Shown here piece after piece: positions 30,826-41,686 of a stretch of 64,000 bases of DNA. The position numbers and the translations under genes are program-made. Source of the DNA: Lysobacter sp. S4-A87 (lineage in GTDB: Bacteria; Pseudomonadota; Gammaproteobacteria; Xanthomonadales; Xanthomonadaceae); the NCBI RefSeq assembly GCF_022637455.1, contig NZ_CP093341.1, positions 2,542,001-2,606,000 of the forward strand. Direction: 5' to 3'. The first letter of the stretch is position 1. Each line of letters begins with the position of its first letter. Under the pieces are notes generated by a model that ran no database searches, was not told where the DNA came from, and worked only from the letters and a program-made list of their open reading frames with translations.

Positions 30826-32283
30826 TTAGAAGTTGTACTTCACGTGCGTCTGCAGGCGATTGAGGTCGCCGCGGTCGCCGTTCTCGAGTTCACGCTGGCC
30901 CCAGATCAGTTCGGCACCGAGATCGAGCTTGGGCAGCGGCGTGTAGATCACGTTGACGTGGCCGGACTGCGCCGCCTTGGTGATGAGAAGGCCGGTCAGC
31001 GCGGTGTTCTGGTCGTAGTCGGCGCGCGAGTAGAAGATGTTCGTGCGCAGCTTCGGACTGAACACGTGCCTCCAGCCGAGGAACCCGGCGACCACGTCGA
31101 TGTTGTCCAGGTTGCCGGTGGAATCGAGCACGGCATCGTTGTTGAGTGCCAGGCCGATGTAGCGGCCGATGCCGCTGCCGCCGGTGACCATGTAGCGGAT
31201 GTCGTCGTTCTTGCCGAGGTTGAACTTGCCCGAGACGCTGACGCCGTAGCCCATCTCGTCGGAGTCGATGTTGGCCGGGCCGTTCTGGAACTGCAGCTGT
31301 CGCACCAGGCCGGCGATACCGAAGTGGCCCCAGTCACCCTTGAAGGTATAGCGGCCGGTGAAGTCCGGCATCGGGCCATCGTCGCCCGACACCTGCGCCA
31401 TGTTGCCGTTGAACGGCGTGTACACCGTCTCCGGGTTCTCCATCGAGAACGACCACGGGCCGTTGGTGTAGCGCAACTGGGCCTGGCGCACGAACACCGT
31501 GCCTTCGGTTGGGCCGAGGAAGTCGACCGTATCGGGCAGGGCGGCGGTGTCCTGGAAGTTGGTCCAGGTCTGGCCGGCCAGCCAGTTGTTCCATTGCACG
31601 TAGGCCTGGCGCAGGGTCAGCGCATAGGTGTTGGTGGCGATCTCGTTGCCGGTGAAGGCGGTGCTGCCGCCGCCGAACAGATCGAACTCCAGGTAGGCCT
31701 TGAGCTTGTCGCCGCTGTCTAGGTCGGTGTCGGCGCCGAACCAGAAGCGCGAGAAGTTCACGCCCATGTCGGTGTCGGAACCGCCCTCGTCGGTGTTGCC
31801 ACCGCCGACCGGGATCGCCTTGGGCACGTAGAACAGGCGGCCGACGGTGCCGTCGGGGATGTCGCCGTCGTTGGTCTGGGTGAGCGAGGCGTCGAGCTTG
31901 ATGAAACCGCCATAGCTGAAGCGCGTGCCCGGGTTGGCCGTGGCCATGATCGGTGCGGTCTGGATGGTCGGTTTGGCCGGCGCCGGCGGATTGCCGGCGG
32001 CGGCTCCGGCCGTTACGGCAGCAGCGGGGGCTGCAGGTGCGGCAGGGGCGGTCGCCTGGGCAGTCTTGACCTCGCTGATCTGGCTTTGCTGTTGCTGCTG
32101 TTGCGAGACCAGCTGCTTGACCATGGCTTCGAGCTGGGCGACGCGCGCTTCGAGCTCCTTCTCTTTCGCGGTCTGCGCGTAAGCCATCCCCGGCAACGCC
32201 AGCGCGACCAGCAGGGCGGCGGCGAGCGGGCGGCGACGCACGGTCGCGGCCTTCCTCGTCGGCGACGCAATGATTGCGGACAT
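30826..32283 (-). CDS. DcaP-like trimeric outer-membrane porin
   Basis: The 485-aa protein has a signal peptide (cleavage near AYA-QT, residue 36), a coiled-coil with a Gln-rich stretch (about 38-76), an Ala/Pro linker (77-120) and a 16-strand-type barrel ending in Phe. The coiled coil before the barrel is the hallmark of DcaP channels, which take up dicarboxylates and related anions. ATG 32281-32283 has GGGAGGGAAGGA upstream. It is first in an operon with the MHS symporter. Divergent from acs across 290 bases. Confidence 0.88.
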   Translation of the reverse strand: MSAIIASPTRKAATVRRRPLAAALLVALALPGMAYAQTAKEKELEARVAQLEAMVKQLVSQQQQQQSQISEVKTAQATAPAAPAAPAAAVTAGAAAGNPPAPAKPTIQTAPIMATANPGTRFSYGGFIKLDASLTQTNDGDIPDGTVGRLFYVPKAIPVGGGNTDEGGSDTDMGVNFSRFWFGADTDLDSGDKLKAYLEFDLFGGGSTAFTGNEIATNTYALTLRQAYVQWNNWLAGQTWTNFQDTAALPDTVDFLGPTEGTVFVRQAQLRYTNGPWSFSMENPETVYTPFNGNMAQVSGDDGPMPDFTGRYTFKGDWGHFGIAGLVRQLQFQNGPANIDSDEMGYGVSVSGKFNLGKNDDIRYMVTGGSGIGRYIGLALNNDAVLDSTGNLDNIDVVAGFLGWRHVFSPKLRTNIFYSRADYDQNTALTGLLITKAAQSGHVNVIYTPLPKLDLGAELIWGQRELENGDRGDLNRLQTHVKYNF

Positions 32284-32573
32284 GATTCCTTCCCTCCCAA
32301 CGGAACGCCGCACCCAATGCGCGGCTGCGGCCAGCCTGCTGTTGCATCGCGCTGCACAACCATTCCCCATTGGTCGTAGGCGAGGGGCTGTGGAGGCCAT
32401 TTACGACTATCGTCTACACCCGGCGGGATGAGGCTTTAACGGTGAATGCGGCACACTGGACCGCTCGCCTCCCGGGCGCAGCCGGCCGCGGCCGCGCCGC
32501 CCCCGGGCCCGGACCGGAATCCCCGCCTCAACCCCGCCAGACACCCCGACAGAACCTTGTCCCGGAGCACGCC
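32284..32573. promoter_or_regulatory. Divergent control region between DcaP and acs
   Basis: This 290-base gap carries both promoters. A short inverted pair, GTCGTA (32373-32378) and TACGAC (32402-32407), is the only symmetric element I see. The right half is C-rich with no T-run. No small gene is evident. Confidence 0.4.
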
Positions 32574-34526
<1,953 letters not shown>

Positions 34527-34535
34527 CATCAGCCG

Positions 34536-35204
34536 ATGCCGACCCTGCTGATCGCCGACGACCACCCGCTGTTCCGCGAAGCCCTGCGCGGCGCGGTCGC
34601 GCGGGTGCTGCCCGAGGCACAGCTGCGCGAGGCCGACAGCGTCGAAGCCCTGTACACGCTGGTGGAAGCAGAGCCCGACGCCGACCTGCTGCTGCTCGAC
34701 CTGAACATGCCAGGCGCGCAGGGCTTCAGCGCCCTCGTGCACCTGCGCGGGCTGCACCCGCAACTTCCCATCGTGGTCGTGTCGGCGCGCGAGGAGCCCA
34801 CGGTCATGCGCCGCGCGCTCGACCACGGCGCGGTCGGCTTCATCCCCAAGTCGGCCGATGCGGCGACGCTGGGCGAAGCGATCACGCGCGTACTCGACGG
34901 CGACCGTTGGGCGCCGGCGGCGGCGCTGTCGGCGCCGGCCGCGCACGCCGACGAACACGACGCCGCGCAGCGCCTGCGCGACCTCACGCCGCAACAGTTC
35001 CGCGTGCTGCAGATGCTCGGCTCCGGCCTGCTCAACAAGCAGATCGGCTACGAGCTGGGCGTGTCGGAGGCGACGGTGAAGGCCCACGTGACTGCGATCC
35101 TGCGCAAGCTCGGAGCCAGCAACCGCACCCAGGCCGTGCTGATCGCCGGCCGCCTCGCCCTGGACCCCAGCGCGATCGTCCCGCCCCCCGAAGAAGTCGA
35201 GTAA
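34536..35204 (+). CDS. LuxR-type response regulator, CrbR/ErdR-like
   Basis: This 222-aa protein has a receiver domain (ADDHPLFREAL, phospho-acceptor Asp55 in LLLLDLNMPG, Lys in IPKSAD) and a LuxR helix-turn-helix (LTPQQFRVLQMLGSGLLNKQIGYELGVSEATVKAHVTAIL). It begins 9 bases after acs and is likely cotranscribed with it. The best-known relatives, CrbR and ErdR, activate acs and other acetate genes and are driven by the SSS-fused kinase CrbS/MxtR; a kinase of that form lies at 38143-41601. The last codons are part of a 70-base tandem duplication downstream. Confidence 0.82.
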   Translation: MPTLLIADDHPLFREALRGAVARVLPEAQLREADSVEALYTLVEAEPDADLLLLDLNMPGAQGFSALVHLRGLHPQLPIVVVSAREEPTVMRRALDHGAVGFIPKSADAATLGEAITRVLDGDRWAPAAALSAPAAHADEHDAAQRLRDLTPQQFRVLQMLGSGLLNKQIGYELGVSEATVKAHVTAILRKLGASNRTQAVLIAGRLALDPSAIVPPPEEVE

Positions 35205-35310
35205 CCCACCCGTAGCCCGGGTAAGCGAAGCGCACCCGGGATTCACGCGTGTCGCCCCGGAAGAAGTCGATAGCCCTGCCGTAGCCCGGGTAAGCGAAGC
35301 GCACCCGGGG
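35191..35310 (+). repeat. Tandem duplication of the regulator gene end plus REP
   Basis: AAGAAGTCGA recurs at 35191 and 35261, and the GTAGCCCGGG element that follows recurs at 35212 and 35281, so a unit of 69-70 bases including the last codons and stop of the response-regulator gene appears to be duplicated head to tail, with one base of slippage. The second copy lies outside the gene. Confidence 0.6.
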
Positions 35311-35354
35311 TCCGCACGCATGAACCCCGGGTGCGCTTCGCTTACCCGGGCTAC
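35212..35354. repeat. Three REP copies (CCCGGGTAAGCG family)
   Basis: Two direct copies (35212-35240 and 35281-35309) and one inverted copy (35326-35354) share the 25-base core and a GTAG head. The last two are arranged to form a hairpin. The inverted copy ends 16 bases before the AraC gene ATG at 35371. Confidence 0.85.
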
Positions 35355-35370
35355 GGTGTACCCTGCGGCC

Positions 35371-36201
35371 ATGAGCCTGCGGCGTCCCCTGCCAGCACTG
35401 CGACCGTATGTCGAAGCGGTCTGGGCCAGCGCTGCGCCGGCGCAATCGCTCGCACCGCGCGAGCACGTGTTGCCCTGCAACGGGATGCACATCGCCGTCC
35501 GCCTCGACGGCCCGCTGCGGTTGTATCGCGACGTCGACGACCTGCGCGGCGAGACCCTGTCGGCTGCGGTCGTGGCCGGCGCCCGCGCCGGCTTCTACGT
35601 CAAGGACACCACGCAACCCTCGCGATCGGTCGGTGTGATCCTGCGACCCGGTGCAACACAGGCCCTGTTCGGTTGCGACGCCGACGAACTGGCTGCCAGC
35701 CACACGCCCCTGGACGCGCTATGGGGCGCTGCCGCACAGCGACTGCACGCGCAGCTGCTTGAATGCGACGACGAGTCGCGCCAGCTCGACCTTCTGCAAA
35801 GCGCACTGCTGGCGCACCTGCGCCCGGTGCGGGCGATGCACCCGGCGATCGCGCAGACGATGCAGGGCCTCGGCCAGGGTGCTCCGGTCGCATCCCTGGC
35901 CCGGGCCAGCGGACTAAGTCATCGATTGCTGCTGGCGCGATTTCGTGCAGCCACGGGCCTTGCACCGAAGGCCTATGCCCGCGTGCTGCGCTTCCGCCAT
36001 GCGCTCGGGCTGCTCGCGCGCGGACAACGCCTGGCCGAGATCGCCTTTGACGCCGGCTACAGCGACCAGGCGCACTTCAACCGCGAGTTCCGCGAGCTGT
36101 CCGGCATGACACCGCAGGCCTACAAGCGGGCGCCGGTGCGTGGCGAAGCCCACGTCGCCGTGGTCAATTTCCTTCAAGACGCCGGTGCCCCGCGGATCTA
36201 A
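35371..36201 (+). CDS. AraC-family transcriptional regulator
   Basis: The 276-aa protein has an N-terminal sensor-like half and a C-terminal double helix-turn-helix (ASLARASGLSHRLLLARFRAATGLAPKAYARVLRFRHALGLL, then LAEIAFDAGYSDQAHFNREFRELSGMTPQAYKR). ATG 35371 follows the REP cluster and starts MSLRRPLPALRPYV; an upstream in-frame ATG at 35320 lies inside the repeat. The VOC gene begins 32 bases downstream and is a likely target. Effector unknown. Confidence 0.85.
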   Translation: MSLRRPLPALRPYVEAVWASAAPAQSLAPREHVLPCNGMHIAVRLDGPLRLYRDVDDLRGETLSAAVVAGARAGFYVKDTTQPSRSVGVILRPGATQALFGCDADELAASHTPLDALWGAAAQRLHAQLLECDDESRQLDLLQSALLAHLRPVRAMHPAIAQTMQGLGQGAPVASLARASGLSHRLLLARFRAATGLAPKAYARVLRFRHALGLLARGQRLAEIAFDAGYSDQAHFNREFRELSGMTPQAYKRAPVRGEAHVAVVNFLQDAGAPRI

Positions 36202-36233
36202 CGTCCACGCACACCCACTGCCGCGAGGCCGCC

Positions 36234-36683
36234 ATGTCCACCCGCGAACTGTTCGCCTACCTCTGTGTCTGCAATGCGCAATCGGCCATCGACTTCTACC
36301 GTGAGGTCTTCGGTGCCAGCGAAACACTGCGCCTGGTCGACGCCGGCGGCCGCATCGGTCATGCCGAAGTCTCGATCGCCGGAACCACCCTGATGCTGTG
36401 CGAGGAATACCCCGAGTACGACATCCTTGCACCCGATCCGGCGGCGTCCAGCAGCGTGACCCTGCACGTGCACGTCGACAACGCCGATGCGGTGATCGAG
36501 CAGGCGGTATCGGCCGGGGCGACGCTGGTGATGCCGGCGCGCGACCAGTTCTACGGCGAGCGCTCCGGTGTCGTCCGCGATCCGTTCGGCCACCGCTGGA
36601 ATATCGGCCACAGCATCGAGGACGTGACGCCGCAGGAGATGCAGCGCCGTTTCGCGGCATTGACCGCGGGACCGTGCGACTGA
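36234..36683 (+). CDS. VOC-fold protein, PhnB/glyoxalase-like
   Basis: This 149-aa protein has paired VOC halves (FAYLCVCNAQSAIDFYREVFGASE and TLHVHVDNADAVIEQAVSAGATLV) and the closing DPFGHRWNIG. It is close to the PhnB/bleomycin-resistance-like group, proteins that bind or modify small toxic compounds, but metal ligands are only partly clear. It follows an AraC gene by 32 bases, as in small stress-response operons. The substrate is unknown. Confidence 0.75.
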   Translation: MSTRELFAYLCVCNAQSAIDFYREVFGASETLRLVDAGGRIGHAEVSIAGTTLMLCEEYPEYDILAPDPAASSSVTLHVHVDNADAVIEQAVSAGATLVMPARDQFYGERSGVVRDPFGHRWNIGHSIEDVTPQEMQRRFAALTAGPCD

Positions 36684-36807
36684 CGCGCCTGCACGCGACG
36701 TCGACAGATCTGAACAGTAGCCGCCACCCCAATTGCGATATCACGTTCGGACGACGACCGCCGGCGTAGTGCTTGCAACCGCATCACATGCGCGCACAGG
36801 AGGCTGC

Positions 36808-38139
36808 ATGCACTCATCAATGCGCTGTGCCACTTGCCTGGGCCTGGTTGCGACGTTGTCGGCGTGCGCCGGCCAGGCCTCGCTGTCGTCGGGCGAGGAC
36901 ACCGGACCGGATCCGGTGATCGCCAAGCCCGCGCCATCGGCGATCCCGACCGTCAACATCGCGCCCGCCCAAGGATGGCCCGCCAACACCACGCCCACGG
37001 CCGCGGCCGGGCTTTCGGTCCAGGCATATGCCACCGGCCTGGATCACCCGCGCTGGCTGTACGTGTTGCCCAATGGCGACGTACTGGTCGCCGAATCCAA
37101 CGCACCGCCGGGCCGATCCGGCATCGGTGGCATCAAGGGCAAGGTCATGGGCGCGGTGAAGAAGCGCGCCGGCGGCGCGGTGCCGAGCGCGAACCGCATC
37201 ACCCTGCTGCGCGACCGCAATGGCGACGGCGTCGCCGAAACCCGCAGCGTGTTCGCCAGCAATCTCAGCTCACCCTTCGGCATGGCCCTGGTCGGCGACA
37301 CGCTGTACATCGCCAACACCGACTCGCTGATGCGCGCGCATTACAACGCCGGTGATACGCGCCTGTCTGCAACACCCACGAAGGTCGCCGACCTGCCGGG
37401 CAAGGCCGGCGACAAGTTCAACCACCACTGGACCAAGAGCCTGCTGCCCGCGTCCGACGGCAGCCGTTTCTACATCGGCGTCGGATCCAACAGCAACATC
37501 GCCGAGAACGGCATGGAGGCCGAGGCCAATCGCGCCGCCGTGCTCGAGCTCGACGCCGCCAGTGGCAGCCAGCGCGTATACGCCAGTGGCCTGCGCAATC
37601 CGGTCGGCCTGGCTTGGGAGCCGCGCAGCCACCAGCTGTGGGCGGTGGTCAACGAGCGCGACGAGCTCGGCAACGACCTGGTGCCCGATTACCTGACGCG
37701 CGTCGACCGCGGTGCCTTCTACGGCTGGCCGTACAGCTATTTCGGCCAGCACGTCGATACGCGGGTAAAGCCACAGCGTCCCGACCTGGTGGCCAGCGCG
37801 CGTCGACCGGACTACGCATTGGGCTCGCACGTCGCCCCGCTCGGGCTGACGTTCGCCAGCAGCGACGCACTGGGCGGCGACTACGCCGAGGGTGCCTTCG
37901 TCGGCCTGCACGGCTCGTGGAATCGCAAGCCGCTAAACGGTTACAAGGTGGTCTTCGTGCCGTTCCGCGACGGCATGCCCAGCGGCGCGATCCGCGACGT
38001 GCTGAGCGGATTCCTCGACGACGCCGGCAATGCCCGCGGCCGTCCGGTGGGTGTGGCGACAGACCGCAGTGGCGCATTGCTGGTCGCCGACGATGTCGGA
38101 AACGTCGTCTGGCGTGTGACCTCTACGGCGTCCAGGTAG
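36808..38139 (+). CDS. PQQ-type soluble sugar dehydrogenase lipoprotein
   Basis: This 443-aa protein begins with a lipoprotein signal (Cys20 in LSAC) and contains a beta-propeller of the GDH-B/Yli I sugar dehydrogenase type ([75 protein letters not shown]). Such proteins oxidise aldoses in the periplasm with PQQ, but many members are uncharacterised and may not use it. A CAGGAGG at 36797-36803 sets the ATG at 36808. It converges with the hybrid kinase, 3 bases apart. Confidence 0.8.
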   Translation: MHSSMRCATCLGLVATLSACAGQASLSSGEDTGPDPVIAKPAPSAIPTVNIAPAQGWPANTTPTAAAGLSVQAYATGLDHPRWLYVLPNGDVLVAESNAPPGRSGIGGIKGKVMGAVKKRAGGAVPSANRITLLRDRNGDGVAETRSVFASNLSSPFGMALVGDTLYIANTDSLMRAHYNAGDTRLSATPTKVADLPGKAGDKFNHHWTKSLLPASDGSRFYIGVGSNSNIAENGMEAEANRAAVLELDAASGSQRVYASGLRNPVGLAWEPRSHQLWAVVNERDELGNDLVPDYLTRVDRGAFYGWPYSYFGQHVDTRVKPQRPDLVASARRPDYALGSHVAPLGLTFASSDALGGDYAEGAFVGLHGSWNRKPLNGYKVVFVPFRDGMPSGAIRDVLSGFLDDAGNARGRPVGVATDRSGALLVADDVGNVVWRVTSTASR

Positions 38140-38142
38140 CGC

Positions 38143-41100
38143 TCACGCCTGCACCGCCTGGCGCTGCGCCGCCAGGAAAGCGCGTAGCGAGGCCGGCTTG
38201 ATTGGCTTGGTCAGCACCCGGCAACCGCGCTCGCGCGCCGCCAGCTTGAGGGCGTCGCTGCCGTCGCCCGTCAGCAATGCCGCCGGCAGGTCGCGACCGC
38301 ACTGGACGCGCAGTTCCTCGATCACGCCCAGGCCATCGAGGCGGTCGTGCAGGTGATAGTCGACCAGGGCCACGTCCGGGCATTCGGTCAGCAACGCCAG
38401 TGCTTCATCGGCGGTGGCCGCGGTCAGTGTGGTCACGCCCCAGCGTTGCAGGAGGCTGCGCATGCCGTCGAGGATCTCGCGGTCGTTGTCCACGCACAGC
38501 ACGCGCAGGCCGGCCAGCGAATCGCCACCGACCATCAGGTGCGGTTCCGGCAGCGGCGCCGCGTACATCGCACGGCCGAACGGCACGGTGATCGAGAACA
38601 CGCTGCCAACGCCGATCCGCGACCGCACCCGCAGCGGATGCTCCAGCGTGCGCGCGATGCGCTGGCAGATCGACAGGCCCAGGCCGAGGCCGCGTTCGCC
38701 GCTGGTGCCGGGATGATCGAAGCGGCGGAACTCGTCGAAGATCTGCGCCAGATGGTGTTCGGAGATGCCGGGCCCGGTGTCCCACACCTGCAGTTCGACG
38801 GCGCCGTCGCGCACCCGCGCGGCGATCAGCACGCCGCCTTCGCGCGTGTAGCGCAGCGCATTGGCCAGGAAATTCTGCAGCGCACGGCGCAGCAGGCGGC
38901 GATCGCTGCGCACCGGCCGTGGCCGGTCCGGCGCGCGCACGCGCAACTGCAGGCCACGCCCGGAGGCCACCGGCGCGTACTGCGCCACCAGCTCGCGCAG
39001 GAGTTCGTTGACGTCGAAGTCGACGATCTCGATTCGCAGTGCGCCGGCGTCCAGGCGCGAGATGTCGAGCAGGCCGTCGAGCAGGTCCTCGGCGGCGCGC
39101 AGCGATGCGTCGACACGTTCGGCCAGGCGGTTCTGCTCGACCGGGTCGGGCGTCTCGCGCAGCGCACTGGCGAACAGCCGCGCAGCGTTGAGCGGTTGCA
39201 GGACGTCGTGGCTGATCGCCGCCAGGAAGCGCGTCTTCGACTGCTGCGCCGATTCGGCCTCGCGCGTGCGCAATTCCACGCGCAGCTCCAGCGTTTCGTT
39301 GACCTCGCGCAGCCCCTGCTCGGCGCGCTTGTAGTCGGTGACGTCGCTGTAGGTGGTGACGTAACCGCCGGGCAGCGGCCGTCCGCGCATCTCGATGACC
39401 TGGCCATTGGCGCGCACGCGTTCGAACACGTGCGGCGCACCGGCACGAAGGTGCGACAGGCGCCGCTGCACCTGCGCCTCGGTCTGTCCCGGCCCCATCT
39501 CGCCGCGTTCGGCATTCCAGCGGATGAGGTCGCTGACCGGGCGGCCGACATAGAGCATGCCGTCGGGGTACTCGAACAGTTCCTGGTAGCGGCGGTTCCA
39601 GGCCACCAGGCGCATTTCCGCATCGACCACGCTGACGCCCTGGCTGATGTTTTCCAGCGTCGTCGACAGGATCTGGCGGTTGAAGCGCAGCTCCTGGTTG
39701 GCTTCGTCGAGGAGCGCGACCACTTCGCCCAGCTCCATCCCCGAGCCGCGCAGGGCCGTGGTCAGGGTCAGGCGCGCCGAGGCGGCGCCGATCGCCGACG
39801 CCAGCAGGCGCTCGGTGAACTGCGCCAGCGCACGGTCGGCCGGCTGTTCGGGTTGCCACGCCTGGCCCTGCTGCTGCGCGTACTCCTCGAAGGCGCGGCG
39901 TGCATGGCGCTCGCCGACGATGCGCTCGGCCAGCGCCAGCAGTTCGCTGCCGCGCACGCTGCCCGCCCAGCCACCCGGGCCGAGCGCGGGCCGCTGCACG
40001 TAGGGATCCAGGTAGGGCGACGCCAGCAGCTGTTCCTGCAGGCGCGGCCGCTGCCGCACCGACACGAACAGGAACACGCCGACGTTGAACAGCAGCGACC
40101 AGAACGTGCCGTGGGTCAGCGGATCCCAGCCGTGCAGGCCGAACAGCTGCTCCGGCTGCAACCAGTCCACGCCGAGCGGCCCGTGCTCGAGCCAGCCCGC
40201 GCCGAACCAGCCGCCGCGCGCCAGTGCCGGCAGCAGCAGCGTGTACAGCCACAGCACCGTGCCGGCGAACAGGCCGGCGAACGCACCCGACCGGCTGGCG
40301 CCGCGCCAGTACAGGCCGCCGATCAGTGCCGGCGCGAACTGCGCGACCGCGGCGAACGCGAGCAGGCCGTGCTGGGCCAGGGTGTCTTCGGCGGCACGTC
40401 CGTAATAGGCCGAGCCGCGGTGGTAGGCGTACGCCATCATCGCCAGCGCGAGGATGGTGATGCGACGCACCCACAGCACCTGACGGTCGATGCCCTGGCC
40501 CTCGTGCAGCGCGCCACTGCGCAGCAGCAGCGGCACGATGAGGTCGTTGCTGACCATCGTCGCCAGGGCGACGCTGGCGACGATGACCATGCCGGTGGCC
40601 GCGGAGAAGCCGCCGACGTAGACGATCAGCGCCAGCGACTCCTGCTTCAGTGCCAGCGGCAGCGCCAGCACATAGGTGTCCGGCGACGCGCCGGTGCCGG
40701 CGAGCAGGGCCTGGCCGGTGAGCGTGATCGGCACCACCAGCAGCGAGATCAGCACCAGGTAGGCGCCGAACATCCAGCGCGCCGAGCGCAGGTCGGACGG
40801 GTCCTGGCACTCGACCACGGCAACATGGAACTGGCGCGGCAGGCAGACGATCGCGGCGAAGGCGAGCAGGGTCTGGGCAACGAAGCCGGCCGGCACGCCG
40901 GGCGCGGTCACGATGCTGGCCGCCTGCACCATGCGTTCGGGCAATGAGCCGATGCCCGGCAGATGGAACAGCGCGAACAGGCCGATGGCGAGGAACGCCA
41001 GCAGCTTCACCAGCGATTCCAGCGCCACCGCCAGCACCATGCCGCGATGGTGCTCGGTCGCATCGATCTGGCGCGTACCGAACAGGATGGCGAACACCGC

Positions 41101-41601
41101 CAGCAGCAGGGCGACATAGAACGCCGGGTCCTTGAGCAGCCCGGCGTCGCTGGGCACGTTGGCCAGCACTTCCACGCTCATCGCCACCGCCTTGAACTGC
41201 AGGGCGACGTAGGGCACCGCCGCGGTCAGCGCCACCGCCGCCACCAGTGCCGCCAGGCCGGGCGCGCGACCGTAGCGCGAAGACAGGAAGTCGGCGATGG
41301 AGACGATGCGGTTCTGCCCGGAGATCAGCACCAGGCGCTCGAGGATGCGCCAGCCGAAGGCGAGCATCAGCAGCGGGCCCAGGTAGATCGGCAGGAAGCC
41401 CAGCCCGGTGCGCGCGGCGGTGCCTACCGCGCCGTAGAACGTCCACGACGAGCAGTACACCGCCAGCGCCAGCGAGTACACGGCCGGCCGCAGCCAGCGC
41501 GCTTTGGGCGCGATGTCGCGCTGGTCGCCGTAGTAGGCAACCACGAACAGCACGCCGACGTAGCCCGCCGACACCAGCAGCAGGATCCAGCCTGGGATCA
41601 C
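38143..41601 (-). CDS. SSS-fused hybrid histidine kinase, CrbS/MxtR-like
   Basis: This 1152-aa protein starts at GTG (41599-41601). About 480 residues form a sodium/solute-symporter domain (13 helices); then come a linker region, a PAS domain (LSTTLENISQGVSVVDAEMRLVAW), HisKA with phospho-acceptor His798 (AAISHDVLQPLNAARL), HATPase (QNFLANALRYTREGG, WDTGPGI) and a C-terminal receiver with Asp1081 (VALVDYHLHD). CrbS/MxtR kinases have this plan and work with CrbR/ErdR on acs. Substrate transport, if any, is unproven; cytoplasmic kinases NahK/ErcS' share the C-terminal part. Confidence 0.87.
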   Translation of the reverse strand: MIPGWILLLVSAGYVGVLFVVAYYGDQRDIAPKARWLRPAVYSLALAVYCSSWTFYGAVGTAARTGLGFLPIYLGPLLMLAFGWRILERLVLISGQNRIVSIADFLSSRYGRAPGLAALVAAVALTAAVPYVALQFKAVAMSVEVLANVPSDAGLLKDPAFYVALLLAVFAILFGTRQIDATEHHRGMVLAVALESLVKLLAFLAIGLFALFHLPGIGSLPERMVQAASIVTAPGVPAGFVAQTLLAFAAIVCLPRQFHVAVVECQDPSDLRSARWMFGAYLVLISLLVVPITLTGQALLAGTGASPDTYVLALPLALKQESLALIVYVGGFSAATGMVIVASVALATMVSNDLIVPLLLRSGALHEGQGIDRQVLWVRRITILALAMMAYAYHRGSAYYGRAAEDTLAQHGLLAFAAVAQFAPALIGGLYWRGASRSGAFAGLFAGTVLWLYTLLLPALARGGWFGAGWLEHGPLGVDWLQPEQLFGLHGWDPLTHGTFWSLLFNVGVFLFVSVRQRPRLQEQLLASPYLDPYVQRPALGPGGWAGSVRGSELLALAERIVGERHARRAFEEYAQQQGQAWQPEQPADRALAQFTERLLASAIGAASARLTLTTALRGSGMELGEVVALLDEANQELRFNRQILSTTLENISQGVSVVDAEMRLVAWNRRYQELFEYPDGMLYVGRPVSDLIRWNAERGEMGPGQTEAQVQRRLSHLRAGAPHVFERVRANGQVIEMRGRPLPGGYVTTYSDVTDYKRAEQGLREVNETLELRVELRTREAESAQQSKTRFLAAISHDVLQPLNAARLFASALRETPDPVEQNRLAERVDASLRAAEDLLDGLLDISRLDAGALRIEIVDFDVNELLRELVAQYAPVASGRGLQLRVRAPDRPRPVRSDRRLLRRALQNFLANALRYTREGGVLIAARVRDGAVELQVWDTGPGISEHHLAQIFDEFRRFDHPGTSGERGLGLGLSICQRIARTLEHPLRVRSRIGVGSVFSITVPFGRAMYAAPLPEPHLMVGGDSLAGLRVLCVDNDREILDGMRSLLQRWGVTTLTAATADEALALLTECPDVALVDYHLHDRLDGLGVIEELRVQCGRDLPAALLTGDGSDALKLAARERGCRVLTKPIKPASLRAFLAAQRQAVQA

Positions 41602-41686
41602 CGGTATGCGCCCTTTGCAGCCATGCCGGCAGTGTAGACCCGCGCTGGCGCGGCGGCTCTACGACCAAAGCGGGGCAGGGCGAGCG

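Noticed and set aside
32373-32407. GTCGTA/TACGAC inverted pair before acs as an operator
   Set aside because: Only 6-bp arms with a 23-base spacer, within chance expectation for the region.
38347-40947. Long plus-strand open frame opposite the SSS-fused kinase
   Set aside because: Rich in Gln, His and Arg, as expected for the complement of GC-biased codons; the minus strand carries clear kinase and symporter sequence.
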